Positions 14,770 to 23,881 of a stretch of 24,098 nt of DNA are shown piece after piece. Origin of the DNA: a virus. Both the position numbers and the translations under genes were made by a program. Numbering within the stretch: position 1 is the first letter of the stretch; each line of letters starts with the position of its first letter. The notes below the pieces were generated by a model that was not told the origin of the DNA, searched no databases, and saw only the letters and a list, made by a program, of their open reading frames with translations. The DNA lies in the IMG/VR virus record IMGVR_UViG_3300025818_000182, positions 1-24,098 of that record; one strand, 5' to 3'.

Positions 14770-15424
14770 TAATAGGTTCTTTTTTCTTTAAATGTAAATT
14801 AAAAGAAACAGATCTTCTCTCTTCATTAGGAGTTCTAAATGGATAAACACCATGAGATAACCAAGAAGGAAATAAATATATTGCACCTACTTCAGGTGTT
14901 ACTTGATGTTTGTGACCACTAAAAGTTGCAGCTTGACCACACATAAAATGTATATCGCCTACACAAGGATAGTGATCTTCTTTTGCATATTCATCTTTTA
15001 AACTTGGAGGCACTCGTAAATAGATAACACCTGACAATTCGCCCTGATGTACATGCATAGGATTAAAGTCTCCAGCCCACTGACTCACGACCCACATAGA
15101 TTCTATAAGCATAGATCCAACAAATGCTGGTGATATTGTATCACTAGCAGGAGGTATAGAAATATATTGATGAACTACTTTACCTAAAGCATCTATTAAA
15201 GGTTTAAATTCTTTGCTAATTAAATCATCGTTAGGATAACGAACTTCTTGTTGAACATTACCTGCTAAATTCATAGAGTGATCGTATTCTTTTGATAATT
15301 TTTTGTCCTCTAATAATTTTGTAGCTCTGTTATCAAGAATTTTAATTAAGTTATTAGGTAGTTTACCTTCTAATATAGTCGGACCAAAAGGTCTAATGGC
15401 ATGAAAATCTACTTTAGTTGACAT
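14762..15424 (-). CDS. 2OG-Fe(II) dioxygenase, PF13759-like (HxH type)
   Basis: The 220-residue protein carries FNPMHVHQGELSGVIYLRVP (His124, His126), LFPSWLSHGVYPF (His191) and EERRSVSFNLHL (Arg203 or 204). This is the full signature of the HxH subfamily. Its N-terminus, IRPFGPTILEGKLP, fits the family start. An extra stretch (HFMCGQAATFSGHKHQV, about 159-174) separates the motifs. It should be an Fe(II) oxygenase, but the substrate is unknown. It is the first gene of the minus-strand block and starts after a 139-base divergent gap, with AAAGGAAA a few bases before the ATG. Confidence 0.75.
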   Translation of the reverse strand: MSTKVDFHAIRPFGPTILEGKLPNNLIKILDNRATKLLEDKKLSKEYDHSMNLAGNVQQEVRYPNDDLISKEFKPLIDALGKVVHQYISIPPASDTISPAFVGSMLIESMWVVSQWAGDFNPMHVHQGELSGVIYLRVPPSLKDEYAKEDHYPCVGDIHFMCGQAATFSGHKHQVTPEVGAIYLFPSWLSHGVYPFRTPNEERRSVSFNLHLKKKEPIND

Positions 15425-15451
15425 GGTTTCCTTTCTACTTACAAATATCTA

Positions 15452-15480
15452 TTGTCATATAGCAATTATTTGCCTATAAA
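15452..15480 (+). promoter_or_regulatory. Strong sigma70-like promoter for ejection-protein operon
   Basis: TTGTCA (15452-15457) and TATAAA (15475-15480) are exactly 17 bases apart and each match five of six consensus positions. The site lies in the divergent gap and points at the 15564-23881 operon, leaving an untranslated leader of about 77 bases. Confidence 0.55.
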
Positions 15481-15508
15481 TATAGTATTAATTAGGCTTA
15501 TCTATATT

Positions 15509-15526
15509 CAAGGCCGAGCCTCCTTG
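15509..15526 (+). other. Small hairpin in the leader of the ejection operon
   Basis: CAAGG (15509-15513) pairs with CCTTG (15522-15526) around an 8-base loop. An alternative inner stem AGGC/GCCT with a 3-base loop is also possible. It is the GC-richest part of the divergent gap. It could stabilise the leader RNA. It has too few T residues after it to be a convincing terminator. Confidence 0.3.
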
Positions 15527-15563
15527 CCTTTTGTTAACAATATCATGAATTGCATAGGAGTAC

Positions 15564-16682
15564 ATGTTTAAGAATTTTTTTAGAAAAGTAAGGGCAACCT
15601 TAAAAAATAGCGGAGAAGCAATCGCTGGAATAGCAGGTATAGCGGCGGGACTTCCCATGTTCGGGAATCTTAACCCGATGGCACAACTAGCTATAAAGTA
15701 CTTACCAAATTTACTAACATCTCAATATCAAGACGATCCACTTAGTTCTTTTGTAAAAAATCAAGGTATTACAACTGCGGCAACCGCAGGTACTAACTTT
15801 CTTAGACCAGATGTAGATCCAAGTTCTATTGTTAACCAAGGAACAAGAGCAAGTAGTTTTGACCAAAATAATCAACTTGCTAAAGTATTAAATGAAGCTG
15901 ATCCTGCTTACGGAAAGTCTATGAGAGACTTTCAAAAAATAAGTCAAATGACTAAAGACAAATCTGGTAATTTTATAACTGATCTTTTTACAGATTTATA
16001 TAATGATGAGGGATTAACAGGTAAAGGTAAGTTAATTGGTTCGTTAGCCTCGTCCCTCGGACCAGGGCTCGCTACTTATTTAGCATTAATTGGTGAAGAC
16101 AATCCAGAAACAATGGATCCAAAAGAATACAGAAGTGCTGTAGATGATTACTACTCAGCAAAAGCTAGAGGAGAAAATCCTAACCCTGCTGATTATGGTC
16201 TAGCACCTACACCAGCAGAAGACATGGTAGGAGATTTACGATATGAAGGTGGTGAAGATTATTCAGATGTACCTGCTTCACGTGGTGGTATGGCTATGGG
16301 AGGGGTTGCAGGAATAAATGCTGACAGCACACCTTTAGAATTAGACCCAAGAGAAAATTTAATGTCAGCTCTTAACATAAGAGACAAGGCAATAGCATCT
16401 AGAGGTAGCGTTGGCTTATCCGCTATGCCAATGACAGATATGTCTCAAGATGTAAAACAAGCAAACATGGGTGGAATAATAGGATTAGCTATGGGCGGAT
16501 TAGAAAAAAGAGGTATGGTATATGGACCTGGTGGACCAAAAGAAGATAAAATACCAGCAATGTTAAGTAATGGCGAATTTGTAATGACAGCGAAAGCTGT
16601 TGACAATGCAGGTGGACCTAACGCAATGTACAATTTAATGAATAAATTAGACCCTGAGTCTTCGAAAGGACCAACAGCATAA
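15564..16682 (+). CDS. Virion protein with LSNGEFVMT motif, ejection-type
   Basis: The 372-residue protein has a small basic N-terminus (MFKNFFRKVRATLKN) followed by a hydrophobic Gly/Ala stretch (AIAGIAGIAAGLPMFG). Its C-terminal part holds repeated MGG turns and GGPKEDKIPAMLSNGEFVM (about residues 324-342), a motif I recall in virion proteins of marine phages. It is the first gene of a run of five large proteins and is followed by TAATG coupling. In podoviruses such genes near the tail encode proteins ejected with DNA. The hydrophobic start suggests membrane contact. TAGGAG precedes the ATG. Confidence 0.65.
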   Translation: MFKNFFRKVRATLKNSGEAIAGIAGIAAGLPMFGNLNPMAQLAIKYLPNLLTSQYQDDPLSSFVKNQGITTAATAGTNFLRPDVDPSSIVNQGTRASSFDQNNQLAKVLNEADPAYGKSMRDFQKISQMTKDKSGNFITDLFTDLYNDEGLTGKGKLIGSLASSLGPGLATYLALIGEDNPETMDPKEYRSAVDDYYSAKARGENPNPADYGLAPTPAEDMVGDLRYEGGEDYSDVPASRGGMAMGGVAGINADSTPLELDPRENLMSALNIRDKAIASRGSVGLSAMPMTDMSQDVKQANMGGIIGLAMGGLEKRGMVYGPGGPKEDKIPAMLSNGEFVMTAKAVDNAGGPNAMYNLMNKLDPESSKGPTA

Positions 16683-17677
16683 TGGCCGCTGATAACGCAT
16701 CAACAAATATACAAAGAGAAGCTCCTTTTCTAGAGGATTACAGAAGACGTTTAATGGACTCTGTCTTCGCAGCGACAAAAGACGCTATTGTACCAGGGGA
16801 AAGAGACATAGCAGGATATGATCCTTTTCAAACAGCAGGTTTTGGCGAAGCAGCAAGCCAATTAGGTTATACGTTTGATCCCGAAACGGGAAGCATGACG
16901 AAAACAGGGCAGGCAGTTTTTGAACCTTATCTACAACAAGGATTAGCAGGAATGCAACAAGGTCAACAGACCGCGGCTCAAGGCATACCAGCATTACAAG
17001 CAGCTCAAGGACAGTTTGATCCTAGCACAAGTAACTATCAACAGTTTTATGATCAGTATCAAGCAGATGTTACAAAGCAAGCGTTGCAACAAATGGATGA
17101 AGAAGCTGCAAAAGCACAGAGTAATTTAGCAACGCAAGCGCAACAGGCAGGAGCTTTTGGTGGTTCTCGTTTTGGTGTACAAGAAGCAGAACTCGCAGGT
17201 AATTTACAAGACATAAAATCACAAAGAATATTTCAAGATTTATCCAATAACTTTCAACAAGCTCAAGGCAAAGCAATGCAAACGTTTGAGAATGCACAAG
17301 CAAGAAATCTTGGTGTAGGTCAAGCGTTAGGACAAATGGGTGGTATGCAAGCTCAACTAGGACAAGGTATTGCTGGTTTAGGACAACAAGCATTTGGATT
17401 AGGACAAGCAGGTATTGGTTCACTCGGTGCTGTGGGTGGTCAACGACAAGCATTCCAACAAGGTCAGTATGATGAGGATTTAAGAGTAAAAACTGCTAGA
17501 CAACAAGAGCCTTTACAACGATTAGGCTTTATTGGAGATCTTCTTTCAAGAACTCCTTCAGTGCAACAAGGATACCAACAACAACCTATACCTTACACAA
17601 ATCCACTATTAGGTGCGATAGGTGCGGGTATATCTGGTTTAGGAACATTCGGATCAATGTTCGCTGGTAATAACTAA
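16682..17677 (+). CDS. Gln-rich helical virion protein, ejection-type
   Basis: The 331-residue protein is rich in Gln, Ala and Gly and mostly helical. It begins NIQREAPFLEDYRRRLMDSV, which I recall from conserved phage virion proteins, and includes AKAQSNLATQAQQAGAFGGSRF. The C-terminus is a Gly-rich hydrophobic segment (LLGAIGAGISGLGTFGSMF). Such composition is typical of P22 gp7/gp20-like DNA-ejection proteins, but no specific family is proven. It starts at a TAATG with the previous gene and ends one base before the next. Confidence 0.6.
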   Translation: MAADNASTNIQREAPFLEDYRRRLMDSVFAATKDAIVPGERDIAGYDPFQTAGFGEAASQLGYTFDPETGSMTKTGQAVFEPYLQQGLAGMQQGQQTAAQGIPALQAAQGQFDPSTSNYQQFYDQYQADVTKQALQQMDEEAAKAQSNLATQAQQAGAFGGSRFGVQEAELAGNLQDIKSQRIFQDLSNNFQQAQGKAMQTFENAQARNLGVGQALGQMGGMQAQLGQGIAGLGQQAFGLGQAGIGSLGAVGGQRQAFQQGQYDEDLRVKTARQQEPLQRLGFIGDLLSRTPSVQQGYQQQPIPYTNPLLGAIGAGISGLGTFGSMFAGNN

Positions 17678-17678
17678 T

Positions 17679-19418
17679 ATGGTAACGTATCCAGATCCAA
17701 ATTTAGAAGAAGATATATTTGATACATCTGCCGATGCTGGTGGTGATTTCGCTGTTAACACAGGCGACATTAATAGAATGCCAACTACACTTCCAGGTAG
17801 TATGTTTCAAATGCCTGCAAAACCTGAAAACATAGGTCCTTTAGATTTAACACCAGCAATGGTGAATATGGAAAAGTTTGCTACTATGTTTACGCAACCA
17901 GCAAAAACAGAAGCAGAGCTTGCAGCAATGTTTCCTGATGCAAGTTATAAAAGTGATAAGTATTTAGCTTTAGCAAAAGCAGGTCTTGCTTTAATGCAGC
18001 CAACTATTGGAGGTAGAATTGCTCCAGCTATTGCAAACGCGGGTACGGGTTTACTTAATGACGTCGCTGCTATCTCAGCAAAAGAAAGAGCGGCAAAAGC
18101 AAAGGCACGAGCGGGTAGAATATCTTACAAACAACAAGAAGCTGCTAACTTTTTACAAGCAAAAGCACAAGCTTTTGGTATTAATCAAGGGTTAATTACA
18201 AAAGAGCTAGTGACAAACTACGAACAACGAGCAAAAGTAAATGCTTCTCAATGGGAGACCTATACTAAAATGGCCAACACAAACATGACCAAAGCATTAG
18301 ATTTTGGCATGAAAAAGTTTGAATCAAAACCTGTAAAAATTAGAGGTACTTTTAATGGGGTAAGAAAAGACGTAGCAGGGTTTCTTGTTAACGATCAATA
18401 CTATGTTCCTACTACAAAAAAGGATGCTGTAACAGGTGATTATATTTATGAAATTGTTCCTGATCCAACAAACATAGAAATCATATCTTCAACAACACAA
18501 GACGTTGATGACGTAACAAAAAATATGACTCAATATAATGAGATATTTTCTGACTATAATAATATAGCAAAAAATATTTATTCATTAAGACAGATCATGC
18601 GTTCTGTTGATCCTGGTCAAGGGGGTGATCCAACACGTGTTGCTGTAACAGGTTATATTAGAAGACAAGTACAAAAGTATGGTCAAATTGCTAGTGACTT
18701 TACAAAAGATTTCTTTGGTGACGAATACGTAGATCCTATTACAGGAGATAAAAAAGGTGGAAGAGGAAAAACAGTTTGGTTAACTGATTTAAGTGACATC
18801 GTTGTTATGTCTGAAGATGGTTCTATAAATCCTGCACAAAAAGAAAACTTTAAAATGATTAACAATTTATTTAGCAGCATTGAAGCAGACGGCATGGCCT
18901 TAGTAGATCGTGCTAGAAGTGAAGATTTAAGTTTACACTTTGAAGGTGATACACAAGCTGAAAGACAAGCTAATAAAACAAAGATATTTAACAGATTACA
19001 ATTTGATAAAAAAATTCCTGAAAACGAAGCAAGAGCACAAGCGATTATTTATGCGTTAGCAAGAGCTCGTAAATCATCAGGTCGATTAAACTTAGACGAT
19101 ATTGAACGTGCAGCAGAAACATTAAACATCTACAATGATTCTTCACAAGCAATTCTAACTAAACTTAAAGTTGTTGAAGAAGAATTGATCGCGGCTCACC
19201 AGGTGCAAGCAGATTTACTTAAAAGAAACTTTCCAACAGATGCAGCTCAGTTGGCAAAAGAAAGAGGCGGTAGTCTTAGTTATGTTGTTGATGGTCAATT
19301 TATCGGTGATAACTATTATAATAGTTTGTTTGGATATTCTAACACTCCTGTTAAACAAACATTTACAGTAGTTCCAAAAGACGGAGGCGGGTTCGAATAC
19401 GTACCTGTTAACCAATAA
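17679..19418 (+). CDS. Large internal virion protein, ejection-type
   Basis: The 579-residue protein has an acidic unstructured start. A helical Ala/Lys-rich section follows (ISAKERAAKAKARAGRISYK, about residues 133-152), then a middle beta section (KIRGTFNGVRKDVAGFLVND) and a helical end with ARKSSGRLNLDDIERAAE, a motif I recall from marine phage virion proteins. It has no enzymatic motif. The gene sits between two other ejection-type genes and shares a TAATG with the next one. Role inferred from position and composition. Confidence 0.55.
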   Translation: MVTYPDPNLEEDIFDTSADAGGDFAVNTGDINRMPTTLPGSMFQMPAKPENIGPLDLTPAMVNMEKFATMFTQPAKTEAELAAMFPDASYKSDKYLALAKAGLALMQPTIGGRIAPAIANAGTGLLNDVAAISAKERAAKAKARAGRISYKQQEAANFLQAKAQAFGINQGLITKELVTNYEQRAKVNASQWETYTKMANTNMTKALDFGMKKFESKPVKIRGTFNGVRKDVAGFLVNDQYYVPTTKKDAVTGDYIYEIVPDPTNIEIISSTTQDVDDVTKNMTQYNEIFSDYNNIAKNIYSLRQIMRSVDPGQGGDPTRVAVTGYIRRQVQKYGQIASDFTKDFFGDEYVDPITGDKKGGRGKTVWLTDLSDIVVMSEDGSINPAQKENFKMINNLFSSIEADGMALVDRARSEDLSLHFEGDTQAERQANKTKIFNRLQFDKKIPENEARAQAIIYALARARKSSGRLNLDDIERAAETLNIYNDSSQAILTKLKVVEEELIAAHQVQADLLKRNFPTDAAQLAKERGGSLSYVVDGQFIGDNYYNSLFGYSNTPVKQTFTVVPKDGGGFEYVPVNQ

Positions 19419-22276
19419 TGCAATACACAATAGTAGGTTCAAAATACGGAGTAGCAGCAGGTGATTTTGTTATAGACTTACCTGAAGTTGTAGACGGCAT
19501 TCCTTTATACGGACAAGACGGAAAAGACAACTTCCCACGAAACGAAGCTGAATCACAAATGTTAAATGAAATCATTGCAGGGTTTCAAGCTCAACAAAAT
19601 ATAATAACAAACAATACCTCTCCTGAAGCTGGTCTCGAAACAATGACAATTGAAGAAGAGAATGCTTTAAAAATGAAACAGTTTACAGAAATGCAAATTA
19701 AAGATCCTCTTGCTGCAGACCTTGCTTTTCAAAAAAGTAAAGCAGAAATGTCTAGCTTTAAATACGCTGGCGACATAGCGGGAGAAATAGGTAAGATACT
19801 TCCAGGCGGCGAATCCATACTTAATTTTTCACCTAAGGCTCTTGGCGAAGCGTATACAAATCTACTTTACAAAAATGCTCCGAAAGATCCAAAAAGAGCA
19901 GCTGGAGATATATCTGTTATAGCGTCTGATATATTTTTAGCAGGGTTATCACTTGGTAACGTAAAGTTTGCTAGTAAGAAAAATTTTAACATACCTTTAT
20001 TTACAAATGAAGCTAGAAGACAAGGACTTCGCGGGTATTTAGAACAGAATCCAGTTAAGAGCACTGTTATGGTTAACATGCTCGCAAGAGCAGGATCAGA
20101 TGCTGTGTATGATATGTTAAACGAATCATATAGATTTTTACAAGACATACCCCCAGATCAAAGTGATGACGCTACTGTAGAAAACATTTTAAATATTAGA
20201 AATGAACTACTGTGGTCAGGTGGTGCTGGTGGGTTAGCAAAACTTTTTCCTTACATAAAACCATTTATTGGTAAAAACTTTTTAGGTATAGATAGTGAAG
20301 CAAAACGATTGGCAACACTTGGTAGAACACACAACATACCAATGAGTACGTTTAACGTATCAAGTAGTGGGTTAGTACAAGGTCTACCTCCAGTTGTAGG
20401 TCTATTTCCAATCGTTGCAACAAACGCACGTACAGCACAGAATGCACAGTTAGCTGCTTCTTATGAAGCAATGCTAAGAAACATTGAAACTTTTTCACCT
20501 GTTCAATTATTTAGTGATGCAGGTTTGATGATAGACAAAGGTTTTAGAGATATGATCGGTCAATACGGCATAATGAAAGGTGTATTGTATAATAACGTAG
20601 CAAAATATGCTGACGCTCTTAATGGAGAAGCTTTCATACCAACAAATAAAATAAAAGAAATGGCTTTGGCTATGCGTACGGCAAAAACAAAAGGTCAAAT
20701 ACCTATGCAGACTACGCCAATACAAGCTGGTCCTAATGACTATGTATACGGTCAACAAATAAGTTTTGATAATTTAATGAAAGGTATCAAAGGATCTGGT
20801 GCTGATATTGAAGATGCTTTAATGCAGTTTGATTCACTACCTGATAATTTAAATGCTCAGCAATTCAAATCTCTTATTGAAGGATTAAATCAAGTTAAAA
20901 GAAATATGCCTAACTTAAAGCTATCAGAGAATTCTGATGAGGCTTTAATGATAAATGATTTTCATAGTGTTGCTTTACAAGCAATGAATGACCCTAAAGG
21001 TTGGAAAACATTAAAACCAGAACAACAAGCAATTGCTAAAGAATGGGCTGATAGTTACACAGTTGCAAACGATTTTATATTTCAAAACGCTGATAGTCTA
21101 CAAGGTAGAACAGCAATGCTTCTTAAACAAACAGATCCTAATATTGCTATACCAGGAGCTGTTCAAAGACCTGGTTATTTATATGCGGATCAAATGGCAA
21201 AAATATTCTTTGATGATCAAACTATAACATCACCTATGGCACTTAGGGAAATGCGTAAAGCATTTGGAGATGATGCATTTAATGCGTCAACAAGTGCTTA
21301 CTTTAATAATATACTTAATAAAAATACAGACTTTGTAAGTGGTAAAATAAAAATATTAGATAACGAAGCAGGTATTTGGAAGAGAGCTAAATCATTTGTT
21401 ACAGGAAAACAAATTACACCAAAGACACAAACAATTAATTACAACATTCCTGTTATGGACATTGAAAAAATAGCTGATGCTTTTTCTTTAAATGATATTC
21501 AAAGAAGAGCTGGTGTTCTTGAAATGTTTAAATCACAAGTGCCAGGTTCTGAAGCGGTAAAAACAAAACATGCTGAGGGAGTATTACAACAAATATCAGA
21601 AGTAATTGAATTAGCAAGAGCTGTTGAAGTACCTAACTACGGAAACGTTTCATCATTTGTTAAACGTCGTGGTGTGTTAGGTGGTCTTGGTTCTATTGCT
21701 AACTTGTTTACAGGTGGTGCAATCTTATCAAACCCTATTAGTTCTGCTGGTGTTATGTTAATGGCACGTTTTGGTATGAATGGGTTATCTGATCCTAAAT
21801 TTTTAGATAGCATGACAAAAGTTTTAGATCCAACTTTGGGTGACGTAGCAAGAAAATCTGCTTTAGTAACAATAGGTAGAAATTTCTTTGATCCTGAAAG
21901 AGCGGTAATGGCTGGATACGATATTAATAATGTAAATGATATTTTAGAACTAATTGTTTTAGGAGACATGGAACAATCACCTGTTTATAATGTAAGAGCA
22001 GAGGATGAGTTTGATGAACAAAGTAGAGTACCAGAAGCTATTAGAGGAGAGAGACAATTTAATACAGCAACATCTGAAGCACCGAGTGGGTTTAATATGC
22101 CTGAAGGCGGCTTCACACCAACAGATATGAGTGCTTTGGAGACAGCTTCAGCAGCACCATCACCAATTAATAATGCACAACGTGTAGCACTAGCTGGTGG
22201 TAACTTAGATGAAGCGATCGCTTTACGAAGTAATGCAAACGCGGGCCTCGGCTCACTTAGACAAGGAGCAGCATAA
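19418..22276 (+). CDS. Very large virion protein, probable DNA-ejection protein
   Basis: The 952-residue protein is the longest in the window. It is mainly helical, with hydrophobic Gly-rich sections near residues 260-275 (GGAGGLAKLFPYIKPFIG) and 750-785 (GVLGGLGSIANLF, then GAILSNPISSAG), which could insert into a membrane. I see no lysozyme, protease or other catalytic motif. Its size and place in the run resemble the largest ejection proteins of podoviruses (P22 gp16, T7 gp16). This is by analogy only. TAATG couplings join it to both neighbours. Confidence 0.55.
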   Translation: MQYTIVGSKYGVAAGDFVIDLPEVVDGIPLYGQDGKDNFPRNEAESQMLNEIIAGFQAQQNIITNNTSPEAGLETMTIEEENALKMKQFTEMQIKDPLAADLAFQKSKAEMSSFKYAGDIAGEIGKILPGGESILNFSPKALGEAYTNLLYKNAPKDPKRAAGDISVIASDIFLAGLSLGNVKFASKKNFNIPLFTNEARRQGLRGYLEQNPVKSTVMVNMLARAGSDAVYDMLNESYRFLQDIPPDQSDDATVENILNIRNELLWSGGAGGLAKLFPYIKPFIGKNFLGIDSEAKRLATLGRTHNIPMSTFNVSSSGLVQGLPPVVGLFPIVATNARTAQNAQLAASYEAMLRNIETFSPVQLFSDAGLMIDKGFRDMIGQYGIMKGVLYNNVAKYADALNGEAFIPTNKIKEMALAMRTAKTKGQIPMQTTPIQAGPNDYVYGQQISFDNLMKGIKGSGADIEDALMQFDSLPDNLNAQQFKSLIEGLNQVKRNMPNLKLSENSDEALMINDFHSVALQAMNDPKGWKTLKPEQQAIAKEWADSYTVANDFIFQNADSLQGRTAMLLKQTDPNIAIPGAVQRPGYLYADQMAKIFFDDQTITSPMALREMRKAFGDDAFNASTSAYFNNILNKNTDFVSGKIKILDNEAGIWKRAKSFVTGKQITPKTQTINYNIPVMDIEKIADAFSLNDIQRRAGVLEMFKSQVPGSEAVKTKHAEGVLQQISEVIELARAVEVPNYGNVSSFVKRRGVLGGLGSIANLFTGGAILSNPISSAGVMLMARFGMNGLSDPKFLDSMTKVLDPTLGDVARKSALVTIGRNFFDPERAVMAGYDINNVNDILELIVLGDMEQSPVYNVRAEDEFDEQSRVPEAIRGERQFNTATSEAPSGFNMPEGGFTPTDMSALETASAAPSPINNAQRVALAGGNLDEAIALRSNANAGLGSLRQGAA

Positions 22277-23685
22277 TGGCAAGACCAAACCCACACGGAG
22301 GCAAAAGATACACTTCACCTAGACCTAGAAATTCTCCTTCAGCAACACCTAAACCTTCAGTTAATAAAGCAGCGCAAAAAAAAGCAGCGGAAGATAGAAG
22401 AGATGCAGCGCGATCTATGCAATCACAAGGCGTACAAAGTCTGTCTGGTGTTTCAGGATCACAAGGTCAAGTTGCTAGATTTAAAACAGAACAGAATCAA
22501 TTAAGAAATGAATACAATAACAAGAATACAAGTGATGATAGAAAAGAAGAGATAGTAAAAGATCTACGCGGTGTAAGCCGTGATTTAAATAATCAAAGCA
22601 GAGCAGCAGCTCTTAATCAAGTTATAAGAGAATTCGGTCCAGGTTCCGTTACCAATACAGGTGGTATCATGGGATCAGATGCAGGCGCACGTTTTAGTGA
22701 ATTAAGAGGAGATTTTGTTGGTAATCAAGGAGCTTTTAAAACAGGAGATAAAAACTTATTTAAACAAGTACACCCTAATCCACTTAAAGTATTATTAGGT
22801 GCAGCAACGCAGGCAGGAAATATAAGCCCGCTGGGTTTAGTTAGAAATATAAACAAAATAAGAACAGGTGAGCCTTTAATGGATTTAAGTTTCATGGATA
22901 GAAACATGAGCGAGTCGCCAAGCAGAATGAAAAATTTTTATGAGACATACATGAAAGGCATGAATAAAAAAATAGCTGATTTAAAATCATCAAAAAATGC
23001 AGAACAGTTTGATGCTGTAGACATGGACCCTGGATTTAGAAAGTTTATGCCAACACAACTTGAAACGGAGGACATGACTTTAGATCGAACTATGTTTTTA
23101 CCAGATGATCAGACAGATAGGTTTGGTATACCAGCAGGCGCAGAGCCAGGTGAAGAGGATATGATAGATGATGAAGAGTTTACTAATTTATTAAATCAAT
23201 ACAGCTTATTAAATCAAGATGATCTAGCTGACTCTTTATTAGATGATTCTGAAACAGAAAAAGAATTAACTGATACAGATTCAATGTCACAAGAAGAATA
23301 TGATGCAAAACTTCAAGAAACTCTTTCTGGAATTAATCCTATTTATGACCCTCAGCTTAACCCTGAGTTTCAAGGTCTTAGAAATCAAATAGATATGAAC
23401 ACAGAAGAACCAAATGATTTATTTGGAAGTGATCTCTTTATGGGGGCAGGCGCTAACTTTCCAGCGGGCGGTGTACCAACAAATAAAACGGTAAACACAG
23501 GTTTAGATATGTATGGAAATAAAGTAATGCCATCAGAAGGCGGATCACAAGCAGCGTTAGATATTCTTAATGCCAACGCTGATCCGTATTTTAGTGGTAT
23601 CCCTGTAATGCGAAAAGCAGACGGCGGTAGCGTCAACACATATGATGTGTTAAAATTAATTAACGATACGATGAACGATGGATAA
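22276..23685 (+). CDS. Virion-associated protein of the ejection operon
   Basis: The 469-residue protein has a basic, Pro/Lys-rich unstructured N-terminus (MARPNPHGGKRYTSPRPRN), a central part with a Gly/Pro-rich segment and a strongly acidic middle (about residues 290-360). It ends RKADGGSVNTYDVLKLIND. Short ADGG ends like this occur in other marine phage virion proteins that I recall. No enzyme motif is seen. It begins at a TAATG and overlaps the next gene by 8 bases. A scaffold-like or ejected role is possible. Confidence 0.55.
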   Translation: MARPNPHGGKRYTSPRPRNSPSATPKPSVNKAAQKKAAEDRRDAARSMQSQGVQSLSGVSGSQGQVARFKTEQNQLRNEYNNKNTSDDRKEEIVKDLRGVSRDLNNQSRAAALNQVIREFGPGSVTNTGGIMGSDAGARFSELRGDFVGNQGAFKTGDKNLFKQVHPNPLKVLLGAATQAGNISPLGLVRNINKIRTGEPLMDLSFMDRNMSESPSRMKNFYETYMKGMNKKIADLKSSKNAEQFDAVDMDPGFRKFMPTQLETEDMTLDRTMFLPDDQTDRFGIPAGAEPGEEDMIDDEEFTNLLNQYSLLNQDDLADSLLDDSETEKELTDTDSMSQEEYDAKLQETLSGINPIYDPQLNPEFQGLRNQIDMNTEEPNDLFGSDLFMGAGANFPAGGVPTNKTVNTGLDMYGNKVMPSEGGSQAALDILNANADPYFSGIPVMRKADGGSVNTYDVLKLINDTMNDG

Positions 23686-23881
23686 CAGTCTTAAAAATAT
23701 TATTTGGGTCGGATTGATCTTAGTAACCGCAGGTGCAACCTACGGAATGATGTCAACACGGCTACAAGCAGTTGAATCAAAACAAGTGCAACTAGAAAAA
23801 ATAATATTACAAGACATCCCAGAAATAAAAGAACGAGTGATAAGACTCGAAGTATTGCTCGAAAGAGCATTATCCGAATAG
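23678..23881 (+). CDS. Small membrane protein with coiled coil
   Basis: The 67-residue protein has one N-terminal membrane segment (IIWVGLILVTAGATYGMM, about residues 8-25) followed by a charged amphipathic helix to the end (LQAVESKQVQLEKIILQDI). This layout fits an inner-membrane spanin-like or holin-accessory protein, but no lysis enzyme is nearby in the window, so the role is open. It overlaps the upstream gene by 8 bases. Its end overlaps the convergent helicase gene by 12 bases. Confidence 0.6.
   Translation: MDNSLKNIIWVGLILVTAGATYGMMSTRLQAVESKQVQLEKIILQDIPEIKERVIRLEVLLERALSE

Noticed and set aside
15473-15490. Minus-strand TAATACTATATTTATAGG, similar to the T7 promoter.
   Set aside because: It is one base shorter than the T7 consensus, lacks the central block, and overlaps a better sigma70-like promoter on the plus strand. 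No T7-type RNA polymerase gene is visible in the window. AT-rich sequence makes such a match likely by chance.
15545-15571. Nine-codon frame just before the ejection operon (possible leader peptide).
   Set aside because: It is very short, has no ribosome site of its own, and overlaps the start of the real gene.
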